Positions 37,197-45,504 of a stretch of 64,000 nucleotides of DNA are shown piece after piece. Position 1 is the first letter of the stretch; every line of letters starts with the position of its first letter. The notes beneath the pieces are model-generated. The model saw only the letters and a list, made by a program, of their open reading frames with translations, was not told where the DNA came from and did no database searches. The position numbers and the translations under genes were made by a program. The stretch comes from an uncultured Myxococcales bacterium (lineage in GTDB: Bacteria > Myxococcota_A > Polyangia > Polyangiales > Polyangiaceae), in assembly GCA_937902985.1 (NCBI GenBank), contig CALFNG010000255.1, positions 38,060 to 102,059 on the forward strand, in the 5' to 3' direction.

Positions 37197-37408
37197 ATGA
37201 CCAGAACGTTGACTGAAGTGGCCACCTTCTTGGTAGCGGCAGGGGGGCGGTCGCGGTAGGCGCGAACAGCGCCGCGGGGATGAGAGGGTCGGACACCCTC
37301 TTCGATATGACGACCCAGATGTTCCGGAGCTGTCCAGGCATCGCCTCGACGAGCCTCTACCAGTGGGGCGGTTCGGGTAGCGGCGAGAGGGCCATGGTGG
37401 CCGGCACC
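37197..37408 (+). pseudogene. Broken third PstS-like copy (5' fragment)
   Basis: A GGGGAGGAAC site and ATG begin a sequence matching the start of copy 2: EVATFLVA, then after a lost base in the G-run near 37242-37247 the frame changes to AVAVGANSAAGMRGSDTLFD and IASTSLYQWGGSGSG. Similarity stops at about 37408 (MVAGT), where the transposase remnant begins on the other strand. About 70 codons of some 780 remain. It is a frameshifted, truncated duplicate. Confidence 0.85.
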
Positions 37409-37665
37409 CGTCGGGTACTTGCGACGGTCGAGCCGGGCGCGTACAACGATTCCTCCGCGGTTGGTCGTGTTCGAGATCAGGTTCACGACGGTCTCGTACG
37501 AGCGCAACGGCCGTCCGCGCCAGTTGATCGAGATGAAGGAGAAGAGTCGCTTGTTCCACTTGCTCGTGCCGGGCGGGAAGTGGCTGACATGGATCGCGAG
37601 GCCGAGTTTGTCGGGACACCCGCGGTAGCTCGTACTTCCAGACGTGCGACCGATAGGTGCGGTAC
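37408..37665 (-). mobile_element. ISAzo13-type transposase C-terminal remnant
   Basis: Read on the minus strand from about 37665: YRSHVWKYELP in one frame, then GLAIHVSHFPPGTSKWNK, RLFSFISINWRGRPLRSYE, TVVNLISNTTNRGG and LDRRKYPTG in another. This is the characteristic C-terminal section of ISAzo13-family transposases as I know it. One frameshift separates the two parts, and IEH is missing between WNK and RLFS. The element ends at the join with the broken PstS-like copy. Only a fragment remains and no terminal repeats are visible. Confidence 0.8.
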
Positions 37666-37674
37666 GCTCTTCGG

Positions 37675-38007
37675 GTGCAGGCGTTCAACCTTCCCCCCCT
37701 ACCGCTCCGCGAGGATGAGCATGGCGTCGTCCGTGTCGCCGATACGCGCGTCACGCTCGAATCTGTCGTGACGCTCTTCGATCGAGGGGCTACGGCAGAG
37801 GAGATTGCGCAGAGCTTTCCATCCCTCTCTCTGGGGGATGTCTACGCGGTGCTCAGCTACGTCGTCGCACGCCGCACCGATGTCGAGACCTACCTCGCGC
37901 GACGCGGTCGTGAAGACGACGCAGCTCGGGAGGACGCAGAACGGCGTTCGCCCTCGGCGGATCTTCGCGCACGTCTCGTCGCCCGTCGAAGTGCAAGCGG
38001 CGGGTAG
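37675..38007 (+). CDS. DUF433-type antitoxin-like protein
   Basis: The GTG at 37675 gives a product of about 110 residues with the DUF433 pattern: LREDEHGVVRVADTRVTLES, FDRGATAEEIAQSFPSLSLG and DVYAVLSYVVARR. DUF433 proteins are small helix-turn-helix antitoxin-like factors that usually precede a DUF5615 PIN-like toxin. Here the toxin frame follows after 6 bp but is cut short. The gene starts just beyond the transposase remnant. Confidence 0.82.
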   Translation: MQAFNLPPLPLREDEHGVVRVADTRVTLESVVTLFDRGATAEEIAQSFPSLSLGDVYAVLSYVVARRTDVETYLARRGREDDAAREDAERRSPSADLRARLVARRSASGG

Positions 38008-38013
38008 CGCGGG

Positions 38014-38154
38014 GTGATCGCGCTCGCTGTCGACGAGAACTTCGACCACCACATCCTTCGGGCATTATTGCGACGGGTCCCACGCCTCGACGCTCGGACG
38101 GTAATTGAGGCGGGGCTCAAGAGAGCCGACGATCCTACAGTGCTCGTAGACTAA
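38014..38154 (+). pseudogene. Truncated DUF5615 PIN-like toxin
   Basis: A GTG-started frame of 46 codons reads MIALAVDENFDHHILRALL, DARTVIEAGLKRADDPTVL and stops. This is the expected N-terminus of a DUF5615 PIN-like toxin (about 110 residues), including the first acidic residue in VDEN. The rest, with the other acidic residues, is missing, so it should be inactive. The frame abuts the convergent gene at 38151. Confidence 0.75.
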
Positions 38155-38606
38155 TGAGCGTTCGACAGCGCGTCGGGATGCAGCGCTCGGTTCACGCTCT
38201 CGTGCATGCGCTGTACGATCGGCACGCGTTCGCCGTCGGGATCGAGTCGCGCGGCCTCGTCGAGAGCCGCGCCACATTTTTCCCATTCGGCCGCCTTGCA
38301 GGTGACGGTGGCCTCGCGCCGCAAAGCGCCCGCGCGCTGCCACGAAGACGCCGGAGCGGGCGTTTGCATCGCGTTGCTCCCGTGAGGAGCGGTCACGGGG
38401 TCGACCGCGGCGGCCGCATTCGTTTCGGGCGCGGTCGAAGCCGATGGGGCCGCGGCGGGCCCGGCGGCGGGTGACTCTTGGCGGAGAGCGACGAGGACGG
38501 CGACGACGAGGACGACCAGAGCGGCACCACCGAGGCCCAGTCGCTTGCGAGCGGAGGGCTGATTGCGATTCACGCTCGCCGGGTCCATGGAATCTTGGTT
38601 ACTCAC
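38151..38606 (-). CDS. Small membrane-anchored protein with helical tail
   Basis: The 151-residue product has a GTG start with GGAGAGA upstream. MSNQ starts a short cytoplasmic part, followed by one transmembrane helix (LGGAALVVLVVAVLVAL), an Ala/Pro-rich linker and a short helical, TPR-like C-terminus with one Cys pair (TCKAAEWEKC). The N-terminal anchor resembles copy D. No family is recognised. It is 72 bp downstream of the RCC1 lipoprotein, probably in one transcript. Confidence 0.7.
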   Translation of the reverse strand: MSNQDSMDPASVNRNQPSARKRLGLGGAALVVLVVAVLVALRQESPAAGPAAAPSASTAPETNAAAAVDPVTAPHGSNAMQTPAPASSWQRAGALRREATVTCKAAEWEKCGAALDEAARLDPDGERVPIVQRMHESVNRALHPDALSNAH

Positions 38607-38678
38607 GATATCTCTCCGCTCCCGTGCTGACCGGGCGCCACAGTGCCGCGCTCACCCGGGCCCGTCAATCGCGCAGAC

Positions 38679-40547
38679 TCACAGCGGGATTCGCGCAGGG
38701 CTCGACGCATTCGTCATCGTGCCGTCACCGAGCTGTCCTCGCGAATTGAAGCCGCAACAGGCAATCGTGTCGTCCGAGAGGAGCGCGCACGTGTCGTTGT
38801 TGCCGGCTCCGATCGTCGCGGCCCCGCTCAGTGCGGAGATCGCGAGGGGTACCGACGAGTTGGTCATCGTCCCGTTGCACAGCTGACCGGCCGAGTTGTC
38901 GCCCCAGCAGGCGACGACGCCGCCCGCGACTCGCGCGCAGGTGTGGTAGGTGCCTGCGAAGAGCGCCGTGGCGCCGCTGAGCTTCGACACGACCACAGGG
39001 GTCGAGGAGCTCATGGTCGTCCCGTTCCCGAGCTCGCCGACGTCGTTGAAACCCCAGCACCGGACCGTACCGTCGGCGACGAGCGCGCACGTGCGGCTGC
39101 CGCCCGCGGCGATCGCCGTCGCACCGCTGAGACCCATGACCGTCGCGGGCTTCAGCGAACAGGGAGAGCTCGAACAGCTGTCGGGGCCTTGCACTCCGTT
39201 TCCGAGTTGACCCGAGAAATTGTAACCCCAGCATTGAACCGTACCGCCATCGAGCAGCGCGCAGGTGTGGGCTTCGCCGGCGGCAATGGCGGTCGCGTGG
39301 CTCACCCCCTGGACCTGAACCGGAGCGAGCGCATCGTTCTGGGTTCCGTCGCCGAGCTCACCGGATTCGTTGGTGCCCCAGCAAGCGACCGTGCCATCGC
39401 TCTTCAGCGCGCACGTGTGGGTGTCGCCCGATGCGATGGCCGTGACTCCCATGAGCGCCGATACGGCGACCGGTGTCATCGAGCACGGGAGACCGCAGTC
39501 GTCCGACCCGGTGGCGGAGCCGGTGCCGAGTTCACGCTGAGCCCCCCAGCAGGCGACGGCGCCGTCCGATCGGAGCGCGCACGTGTGCCCGCTGCCCCCG
39601 GCAATCGCGGTGACATGATCCAGGTTGGATACGTTCACGGGCACGAGCGAATCCTTCGCTGTGCCATCTCCGAGCTGGCCCGCGTTGTTGAAGCCCCAGC
39701 ACGCGACGGTTCCGTTCGAGCGCAGCCCGCACGTGTGATCGAGCCCCAGCGACAAGCTGCTCGCCCGCGGCGCGAGGCACGTCACCGTCGCCGTGCCGCT
39801 GCTCGCGTCGCAAGTGGCGCCCGCAGTGGTCGTCGACACGGCGATCGTCACCGGGCCCGCGCTCGTGCACGTGAACTTCGGCGACGCCGCGGTCGCGCTG
39901 TCGAAGGAACCGGTGCCGGTGCCGCCCGTGACCGTCCACGAGAAGCTCACGTCGGCCTGGCTGCCCTCGACGTGGGTGCCGCACGCGGTGAGCGTCGACG
40001 TGTTGCCCACGTCGAGGTCGGTGGGAATGGCCGACACCGACGTCACGGAGGGGCATGATGCGCCGCCGCCGTCGTCCTCGCTGGCAGGGCTGCCGGCGCA
40101 CGTGAGCGTCAGGGCGACGGGATTCGTCGTGTCCGGGCTTATCGTGAAACTTGCGGTGCCGGTGCACTTGGCGCCGGAGCCGCCCGTCGTGACGGTGATG
40201 GTATAGCCGGCCCCTGCGGGGAGGCCCGGGACCGTCGACCGGATCGGCTGGCTTTGCGAGGTTGGCACCGACCCCGTGCGGTCGGCGTGGAGCCGCTCCG
40301 GATTGTGAATCGTCCACCCGATCGTGTCGATCGTCACGCACGGCGGAAAGAGGAGCGCGAGCCCGGCGGTGCCATCGGTGAACGACGCGTCGCCGCTTGG
40401 GCCGACGATCCCGACCCCATCGCTCCCGGGCCCCCCGCCGTCGCGATCGGTGGGCGAGGACCCCATGTCTTGCGAGGAGCAGGCGAGCGTGCTCGCAGCG
40501 CCAGCGCAGAGGCCCGTGAGTAGTATCGCGACGCCGGCCGACTTCAT
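38679..40547 (-). CDS. RCC1-repeat lipoprotein
   Basis: The 622-residue product has lipobox STLAC, then two beta modules of the same kind and order as in copy B (LPAGAGYTITVTT and an Ig-like unit with FSWTVTGG). Seven RCC1 repeats follow, each with a core such as CGLRSNGTVACWGFNNAGQL, enough for a seven-bladed propeller. Two Cys per blade recur. RCC1 propellers are protein-interaction platforms, and secreted bacterial versions are common in myxobacteria without known function. It is divergent from the triple DsbA-like gene. Confidence 0.9.
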   Translation of the reverse strand: MKSAGVAILLTGLCAGAASTLACSSQDMGSSPTDRDGGGPGSDGVGIVGPSGDASFTDGTAGLALLFPPCVTIDTIGWTIHNPERLHADRTGSVPTSQSQPIRSTVPGLPAGAGYTITVTTGGSGAKCTGTASFTISPDTTNPVALTLTCAGSPASEDDGGGASCPSVTSVSAIPTDLDVGNTSTLTACGTHVEGSQADVSFSWTVTGGTGTGSFDSATAASPKFTCTSAGPVTIAVSTTTAGATCDASSGTATVTCLAPRASSLSLGLDHTCGLRSNGTVACWGFNNAGQLGDGTAKDSLVPVNVSNLDHVTAIAGGSGHTCALRSDGAVACWGAQRELGTGSATGSDDCGLPCSMTPVAVSALMGVTAIASGDTHTCALKSDGTVACWGTNESGELGDGTQNDALAPVQVQGVSHATAIAAGEAHTCALLDGGTVQCWGYNFSGQLGNGVQGPDSCSSSPCSLKPATVMGLSGATAIAAGGSRTCALVADGTVRCWGFNDVGELGNGTTMSSSTPVVVSKLSGATALFAGTYHTCARVAGGVVACWGDNSAGQLCNGTMTNSSVPLAISALSGAATIGAGNNDTCALLSDDTIACCGFNSRGQLGDGTMTNASSPARIPL

Positions 40548-40839
40548 GATCGCTGTCCTCTCGAGGTGGCCCCCCTCCCGGCTGGGGGGACTCGCGCTCT
40601 ACAGAGCCGACCACGCTCCGTCAAGTAACAATTCGATTGCGAGCGTCGAGCGATCGCCGGCCGCTCGCCCGGTCAGCGGGACGACGAGAGGACGGGCGCT
40701 CTCGAATGAACGAATACGTCACCCAGAAATGATGGCGACGTCACGAACAAAGGCGAATCCAACGGCCGCAAACGAACGGACGTTTGCCGGTGCTAGGTAG
40801 AGCGCCGATGCCAGCCTTTTTTCGAACGACAGGTGAGCC

Positions 40840-42843
40840 ATGGCCAACGACATGAACGTCTTCTCGCCCACCGTGGAAGGCAAGAGCATGAAGACCGGAT
40901 TCGCCATGCTCGGCTTCTTTCTCTGTTTTCTTGCAGGCATGGGGTTCATGTGGATGCTCGGTCAGCGTCGCGTGAGCGCCGATGCAGGGGCCACCGCGGA
41001 CGGCGGCTGGGACGACGGCGACTCCCCCGTGCCCATCTCGAGCAAGGACCCCAACTGGGGAAAGCGCGACGCGCCGGTCACCGTGGTCGTTTACAGCGAT
41101 TTCCAGTGTCCGTTCTGCTCGAAGGTCGAGACCACCCTGCAGCAGGTGCGCGAGACCTACGGGCCCGACAAGCTGCGGATGGTCTGGAAGAACAACCCGC
41201 TGCCCTTCCACCCGAACGCCAAGCCCGCCGCGGAAGCGGCGCAGGGCGTGTTCGCGATGGCCGGGAACGACGCTTTCTGGAAGTTTCATGACACGGCGTT
41301 CAAAAACCAGGGCTTGCTGAGCGAAGAGAGCTACGCCAAATGGGCGCAAGAGGCCGGCGTCAAGGACGCGGTCGCGTACAAGGCGGGGCTCGACAGCCAC
41401 AAGTGGTCCGACAAGGTCGATCGGGACCTTTACGACGGCAAGGCCGCCGGCGTGCAGGGAACGCCGTCGTTCTTCGTCAACGGCGTCTTCATCAACGGCG
41501 CGCAGCCGTTCGACAATTTCAAGAAGACGATCGACGAAGAGCTGAAGAAGGCCGAGAGCAAGATCGCGGCCGGTACGGCGAAGACGCGCGTCTACGTCGA
41601 GATGACCCGAGAGAACAAGAAGGACGCGCCCGCAGCGAAGGACCAGGAAGGAGCGAAGGAGGAGGACACGACGACGGTCTTCAAGGTCCCTGTTGGCAAC
41701 AGCGCGGTCCTCGGGAGTTCGAACGCGTTGGTCACGATTGTCGAGTTCAGCGACTTTCAGTGTCCTTTCTGCTCGAAGGTCGAGCCGGCACTCAAGAGCG
41801 TTCGCGACAAGTACGGCGACAAGGTTCGCTTCGTGTGGAAGAACGAACCGCTGCCGTTCCACAACCGGGCGGAGCCCGCCGCAGAGGTCGCGCTCGAGGT
41901 GCGCGCCGAGAAGGGCGACCCGGGCTTCTGGGACGTTCATGACAGGCTCTTCGCGAACCAGAGCGACCTGTCTGACGACGCGCTCGTGAAGCTCGGCACG
42001 GCAGCCGGCGCGAACGCCGACAAGCTGAAGAAGGCGATGAGCGATCACGTCTACAAGAAGGTTCTCGATGCCGATTCGGAGGTTGCCGAGGACTTCGAGG
42101 CCACGGGGACGCCCCATTTCTTCATCAACGGACGGCGCCTCGTCGGAGCGCAGCCCGAGGAGAAGTTCGAGAAGATCATCGACGAAGAAGTCGGCAAGGC
42201 GCACGACCTCCTGGCCAAGGGGACGAAGGCAACGGACCTCTACGCCGCGCTGACGCAGGACGGCAAGGGTCCGCCCGAACCCGAGAAAAAGGATCTTCCG
42301 AAGTCGTTACCCGCCAACGATCCGGTGCACGGCAGCGCCGATGCCAAGGTGACGATCCACGAGTGGAGCGACTTCCAGTGCCCGTTCTGCGGCCGCGTCG
42401 AGCCCACCGTGAGCCAGATCTTGAAGGAGTATGGCGGCAAGGTCCGTATCGTGTGGCACGACTTCCCGCTCCCGATGCACGAGAACGCGGCCATGGCCTC
42501 GGAGGCCGGTCGCGAGGCCTACAAGCAGAAGGGGTCGAGCGCGTTCTTCGCGATCCACGACAAGATGTTCAGCAACCAGCAGCAGCTGAAGCGCGAGGAT
42601 CTCGACGGCTATGCTCACGACATGAACCTCGACATGGACCGGTGGAAGTCAGCGCTCGATGGCAGCGCGCACAGCGCGGAGATCGACGCGGACAAGAAGG
42701 CCGCGAACGAGGACGGAATTGCCGGCACGCCGGCGTTCCTCGTGGTACCGGCGAAGTCCGCTCAGGGTTACTTCATCAACGGCGCGCAGCCGTACTCCAA
42801 GTTCCACAAGGTGATCGAGCGCGCGATCGCCGAGGCGAAGTAA
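40840..42843 (+). CDS. Membrane-anchored triple DsbA-like oxidoreductase
   Basis: The 667-residue product has one N-terminal transmembrane helix (AMLGFFLCFLAGMGFMWML) and three consecutive DsbA/DSBA-like thioredoxin folds with CPFC active sites at Cys90, Cys308 and Cys514 (FQCPFCSKVE twice, FQCPFCGRVE once). Matching cis-Pro loops are GTPSFF, GTPHFF and GTPAFL. Charged linkers separate the domains. Such proteins form, reduce or shuffle disulfides in the periplasm. Three fused copies are unusual; single-domain members are the norm. Given the many Cys-rich exported products nearby, it may serve as their folding factor (inference). Confidence 0.92.
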   Translation: MANDMNVFSPTVEGKSMKTGFAMLGFFLCFLAGMGFMWMLGQRRVSADAGATADGGWDDGDSPVPISSKDPNWGKRDAPVTVVVYSDFQCPFCSKVETTLQQVRETYGPDKLRMVWKNNPLPFHPNAKPAAEAAQGVFAMAGNDAFWKFHDTAFKNQGLLSEESYAKWAQEAGVKDAVAYKAGLDSHKWSDKVDRDLYDGKAAGVQGTPSFFVNGVFINGAQPFDNFKKTIDEELKKAESKIAAGTAKTRVYVEMTRENKKDAPAAKDQEGAKEEDTTTVFKVPVGNSAVLGSSNALVTIVEFSDFQCPFCSKVEPALKSVRDKYGDKVRFVWKNEPLPFHNRAEPAAEVALEVRAEKGDPGFWDVHDRLFANQSDLSDDALVKLGTAAGANADKLKKAMSDHVYKKVLDADSEVAEDFEATGTPHFFINGRRLVGAQPEEKFEKIIDEEVGKAHDLLAKGTKATDLYAALTQDGKGPPEPEKKDLPKSLPANDPVHGSADAKVTIHEWSDFQCPFCGRVEPTVSQILKEYGGKVRIVWHDFPLPMHENAAMASEAGREAYKQKGSSAFFAIHDKMFSNQQQLKREDLDGYAHDMNLDMDRWKSALDGSAHSAEIDADKKAANEDGIAGTPAFLVVPAKSAQGYFINGAQPYSKFHKVIERAIAEAK

Positions 42844-42934
42844 CGCGCGGGCGTCTCCCCGGTCCTCTCACGAGGTCCGGTGGCGAGCCAAGAGCGACAG
42901 TCTGTCTCCTGCTCGTCGCCCATGGAGCCGCGGA

Positions 42935-43198
42935 ATGTCGCACGACCCACGGGCCCCGTGCGACAAGCAAGAGGGTGAATGTCGCCTCGATCGAGCGGTC
43001 CAGCGACGCTGCACACGGATCGATGTCGCCCTTCACACGCGTGCAGAGCGACATGCCAGCGCGAGCATGTCGCTCAGGATCCGCGCGAGGTGCGACATCC
43101 GGGCCTTTGCATGTCGCTCGACGAGCCCGTGAAAGGCGACCTGGCCGCAAGCCAATGTCGCTTCACGCCCGTGCGCCGTGCGACATGCGAGGCGACAT
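42935..43198. repeat. Six-unit hairpin array with exact 44-bp period
   Basis: ATGTCGC begins at 42935, 42979, 43023, 43067, 43111 and 43155, always 44 bp apart. Each unit has GCGAC at about positions 26-30 (one base earlier in unit 2), completed to GCGACAT in units 3, 4 and 6. So each 32-bp half is an inverted repeat with a variable 18-bp middle, followed by a variable 12-bp spacer. The period is not a multiple of three, so it is not coding. Unit 1 has a 9-bp stem (TGTCGCACG). No known repeat class is recognised. Confidence 0.85.
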
Positions 43199-43224
43199 TC
43201 ACTCCTGGGATTCGAGGTACTAGG

Positions 43225-43280
43225 GGTCTGTCTCGAAATTCTTCCCCGTAAGCGTGCCCGTGCCCGTGCCCGTACACGAA
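43225..43280 (+). repeat. Left 56-bp inverted repeat
   Basis: It begins GTCTGTCTCGAAATTC and contains three GTGCCC units. The reverse complement of 43743-43798 matches at 53 of 56 positions. Confidence 0.9.
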
Positions 43281-43350
43281 TCGAGACCGCAAAGTTGTCC
43301 ATGCGGGTCGCCATCGGATGCGCGATGCTGTGGATGAGAATCTGGGCGCC

Positions 43351-43710
43351 CTACTCTTCGCAGCTCTGCGCCAACTTGATGAGCATCGACACGACCCGCA
43401 CGAGCATGTCCTTGCCCGTCTTGTGCCCACGCTCGTCGAGCAACGTCAGACGCAAGCAAACGTCGAGCAGGGCGGCTGACTCCGTCGCGGACGCCACGTG
43501 CCGTCAGGTAGTAGCGTCGCTTGTCCGGCTTGGAATGTTTGCCGGCACCTTCGGCTAGTCTAGATTCAGCACGATCGACGTCGCCGCTCGCGTGAACTGG
43601 TCGGCCAGATGGCTGCGTCCACGAGGCAGGGCCTCGACGACGCCGTTGGCGAACACCAGGAAATCGAGGGCCAGGTGGTACACATCGAGCCGCTCGTGAT
43701 CGAGATCCAT
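43351..43710 (-). pseudogene. Broken S23 / four-helix-bundle protein gene
   Basis: The frame begins MDLDHERLDVYHLALDF and HLADQFTRAATSIVLNL, then stops at a 5-bp tandem duplication (CTAGACTAG) near 43556-43562. The second frame continues LAEGAGKHSKPDKRRYYLTA. An extra base near 43492 shifts to the third frame: SATESAALLDVCLRLTL and HKTGKDMLVRVVSMLIKLAQ. With both lesions repaired it is a full-length four-helix-bundle protein of the 23S rRNA intervening-sequence (S23) family. It is now inactive. Confidence 0.88.
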
Positions 43711-43742
43711 GCCCCCCCTGTCGGCACCTCGTCGCACGAGGT

Positions 43743-43798
43743 TTCGTGTACGGGCACGGGCACGGGCACGCTTACGGGGAAGAATTCAGGGACAGACC
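43743..43798 (-). repeat. Right 56-bp inverted repeat
   Basis: The reverse complement of this sequence matches 43225-43280. It ends 17 bp before the stop of the TPR membrane protein gene. Confidence 0.9.
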
Positions 43799-43814
43799 CT
43801 GAGGGGCGCCCGGG

Positions 43815-45476
43815 TCAGCCGCCACCTTCGCTTGCGAGCGGCGCCGCTGGCGGGGCCGCATCTCCCTTGCCCCGTCGCGTCATGAAGACAACCGCACCCA
43901 ACGCCGCCAGAAGAACGCCGAGCCCCCCGAATCCCCAGGCGTAAGCGCTGTGACGCTGGCGCTCGCGGATAGACGCCAGACCGCGCTCCATCTCCTCGAT
44001 GCCTTCGGGCTTCATCGTGCTGGTCCGGGCGCGCGCGATGAGAGCTTGCGCCTCGTCGAGGTTGCCCTTCGCGATCGCAAGCGCCCACAAGAACGAGATC
44101 GTCCTCGGATCGTCCGGAGCCTTGACCGCCAGGGCGGAGGTGCACTGCTCGAGCAGCATGACGTCTTCCTGGCGAACGCCGAGCTGGCACTGGAGATCGT
44201 CGGCGATCTCGCGACCGTTCGGGTCCCCCTGCAAGTGCGCGATGACCTTGTCGAGCACGTCGACCTCCTGGCTGGTCAACGGCCCCTTCTTCGCCAGGGC
44301 AAGCGTGAAGTAGTGCGCGTACTCCTGGACGGTGACGCCCGGGGCGGTCAGCGCATTGGCGCAGGCCTCCATGGCCTCCTGCCAGTGGCCCGCCGCCTCG
44401 TACGATTCACAGAGCCGCGTGAACGACACGCTTCGGTCGGGGACCGCTTTGACCAGAGCCTTGTAGTAGCCAATCGCCGCCTCGTGGTCGCCCCGCTTCG
44501 TCGCCGCCGCGGCCTTGAAGGTGAGGTCCATCAGCCAGTAGCCGAACTGGAGGGGATTGCGCTGCTTCTTCTGCTCCGTAGGGACGCTGCTCGAGGGATC
44601 GTTGTCGTTCACCGGCCACTGGCTGAGCATTCCCTTCTCCGGCTCCGGCGCCGCGGCGGGGGCGGGGGCCGGGGCCGGGGCCGGTGGGACATCCCCTTCC
44701 GCGTGGGCCACCCCGAGGGTCGAACCGATGCACAGGACGAGAACGGCGGCGCTCGCGGCGGCTACGCCGGGCCGCCTTCCCGAAGCGCGTGCCCATCGCC
44801 AGAAGGCGTGGAAGCCCGTGGCGGCGGCCAGGAGGAAGATGATCGACCAGCCGACCCACACCCGCCACGTCACGGTCCGTGGCGCGGCCACGGCCAGCGC
44901 GCGCACCGTCTCGTAGTGACCGGGCGCAACGCGCTGAAGTTCTCTCAGACAGCCCTCGAGCATCTTTGCATCTCCTATCCGCTCCGCAATGTCGCACTCG
45001 GCGGCATAGCCCCAGGGCTCGTCGGGCATGCTGTCGCGGGCGCGGCGCGCGAAGCGCATCGCCTGCGCGAGCTCGGTCGTGGTCGGCGGAACCTGGCCCG
45101 ACATGGTCGCGGCGACCATCGCTCGCAGGTTCATCGCGCTGGCCTCGCCCTTGACGGCACGCATGCACATCGGCATCGCTTCCGCGCGCTTTCCGAGGCT
45201 GGTGAGCGCCTGGCACTGTCTCCGGGCGAGAAGCGCGCTGTCGGGCGCCTCCTCGGCGGCCTCCTGAAAGGCCTCGAGCGCCTGCGCCACCTTGCCGGCC
45301 AGGGCCAGCTCCTCCCCCTGCACGAGCAAGGCGAGAGCCACCGGGTGCTTTGACGCGAGCAGGCCGACGTCACGCTCGTCGATCGGGTGCCGCGGGGTCG
45401 CCGCCGAAGCGGCCACCGCTACGGCAACGACGGCCAGGGCCGCGATCCAGGGGATGATTCGTCTCGTCATCGGCAT
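43815..45476 (-). CDS. TPR membrane protein
   Basis: The 553-residue product has an N-terminal signal/anchor (IIPWIAALAVVAVAVAASA) and helical TPR-like repeats. Two hydrophobic segments near residues 208-255 (VGWSIIFLLAAATGFHAFW and ASAAVLVLCIGSTLGVAHA) are followed by a Pro/Ala linker, a second TPR block and a C-terminal helix (AWGFGGLGVLLAALGAVVFM) with a basic tail. It follows copy E by 28 bp and copy F before that, so it probably shares their transcript. It could be an assembly or scaffold partner for the Cys-rich proteins (inference). Confidence 0.8.
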   Translation of the reverse strand: MPMTRRIIPWIAALAVVAVAVAASAATPRHPIDERDVGLLASKHPVALALLVQGEELALAGKVAQALEAFQEAAEEAPDSALLARRQCQALTSLGKRAEAMPMCMRAVKGEASAMNLRAMVAATMSGQVPPTTTELAQAMRFARRARDSMPDEPWGYAAECDIAERIGDAKMLEGCLRELQRVAPGHYETVRALAVAAPRTVTWRVWVGWSIIFLLAAATGFHAFWRWARASGRRPGVAAASAAVLVLCIGSTLGVAHAEGDVPPAPAPAPAPAAAPEPEKGMLSQWPVNDNDPSSSVPTEQKKQRNPLQFGYWLMDLTFKAAAATKRGDHEAAIGYYKALVKAVPDRSVSFTRLCESYEAAGHWQEAMEACANALTAPGVTVQEYAHYFTLALAKKGPLTSQEVDVLDKVIAHLQGDPNGREIADDLQCQLGVRQEDVMLLEQCTSALAVKAPDDPRTISFLWALAIAKGNLDEAQALIARARTSTMKPEGIEEMERGLASIRERQRHSAYAWGFGGLGVLLAALGAVVFMTRRGKGDAAPPAAPLASEGGG

Positions 45477-45504
45477 GGCCTCCGCTCACCTCGCTGCTAC
45501 TGCG

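Larger units (their letters stand above)
43225..43798. mobile_element. Putative non-autonomous element with S23-type gene
   Basis: Two inverted copies of a 56-bp sequence (43225-43280 and 43743-43798, three mismatches) bracket about 460 bp that contain only a broken S23/four-helix-bundle gene. The repeats include three GTGCCC units and CTTCCCCGTAAGC. No transposase is present. This layout recalls 23S rRNA intervening sequences, which carry S23 genes between inverted repeats, but here it lies outside rRNA. Mobility is inferred. Confidence 0.65.

Noticed and set aside
42859..42882. Terminator after the triple DsbA-like gene
   Set aside because: The CCGGTCCTC/GAGGTCCGG stem has an internal mismatch and no T-run follows.
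42935..43198. CRISPR array
   Set aside because: Only the 7-bp ends of each unit are conserved, unit interiors differ, and no cas gene is present.
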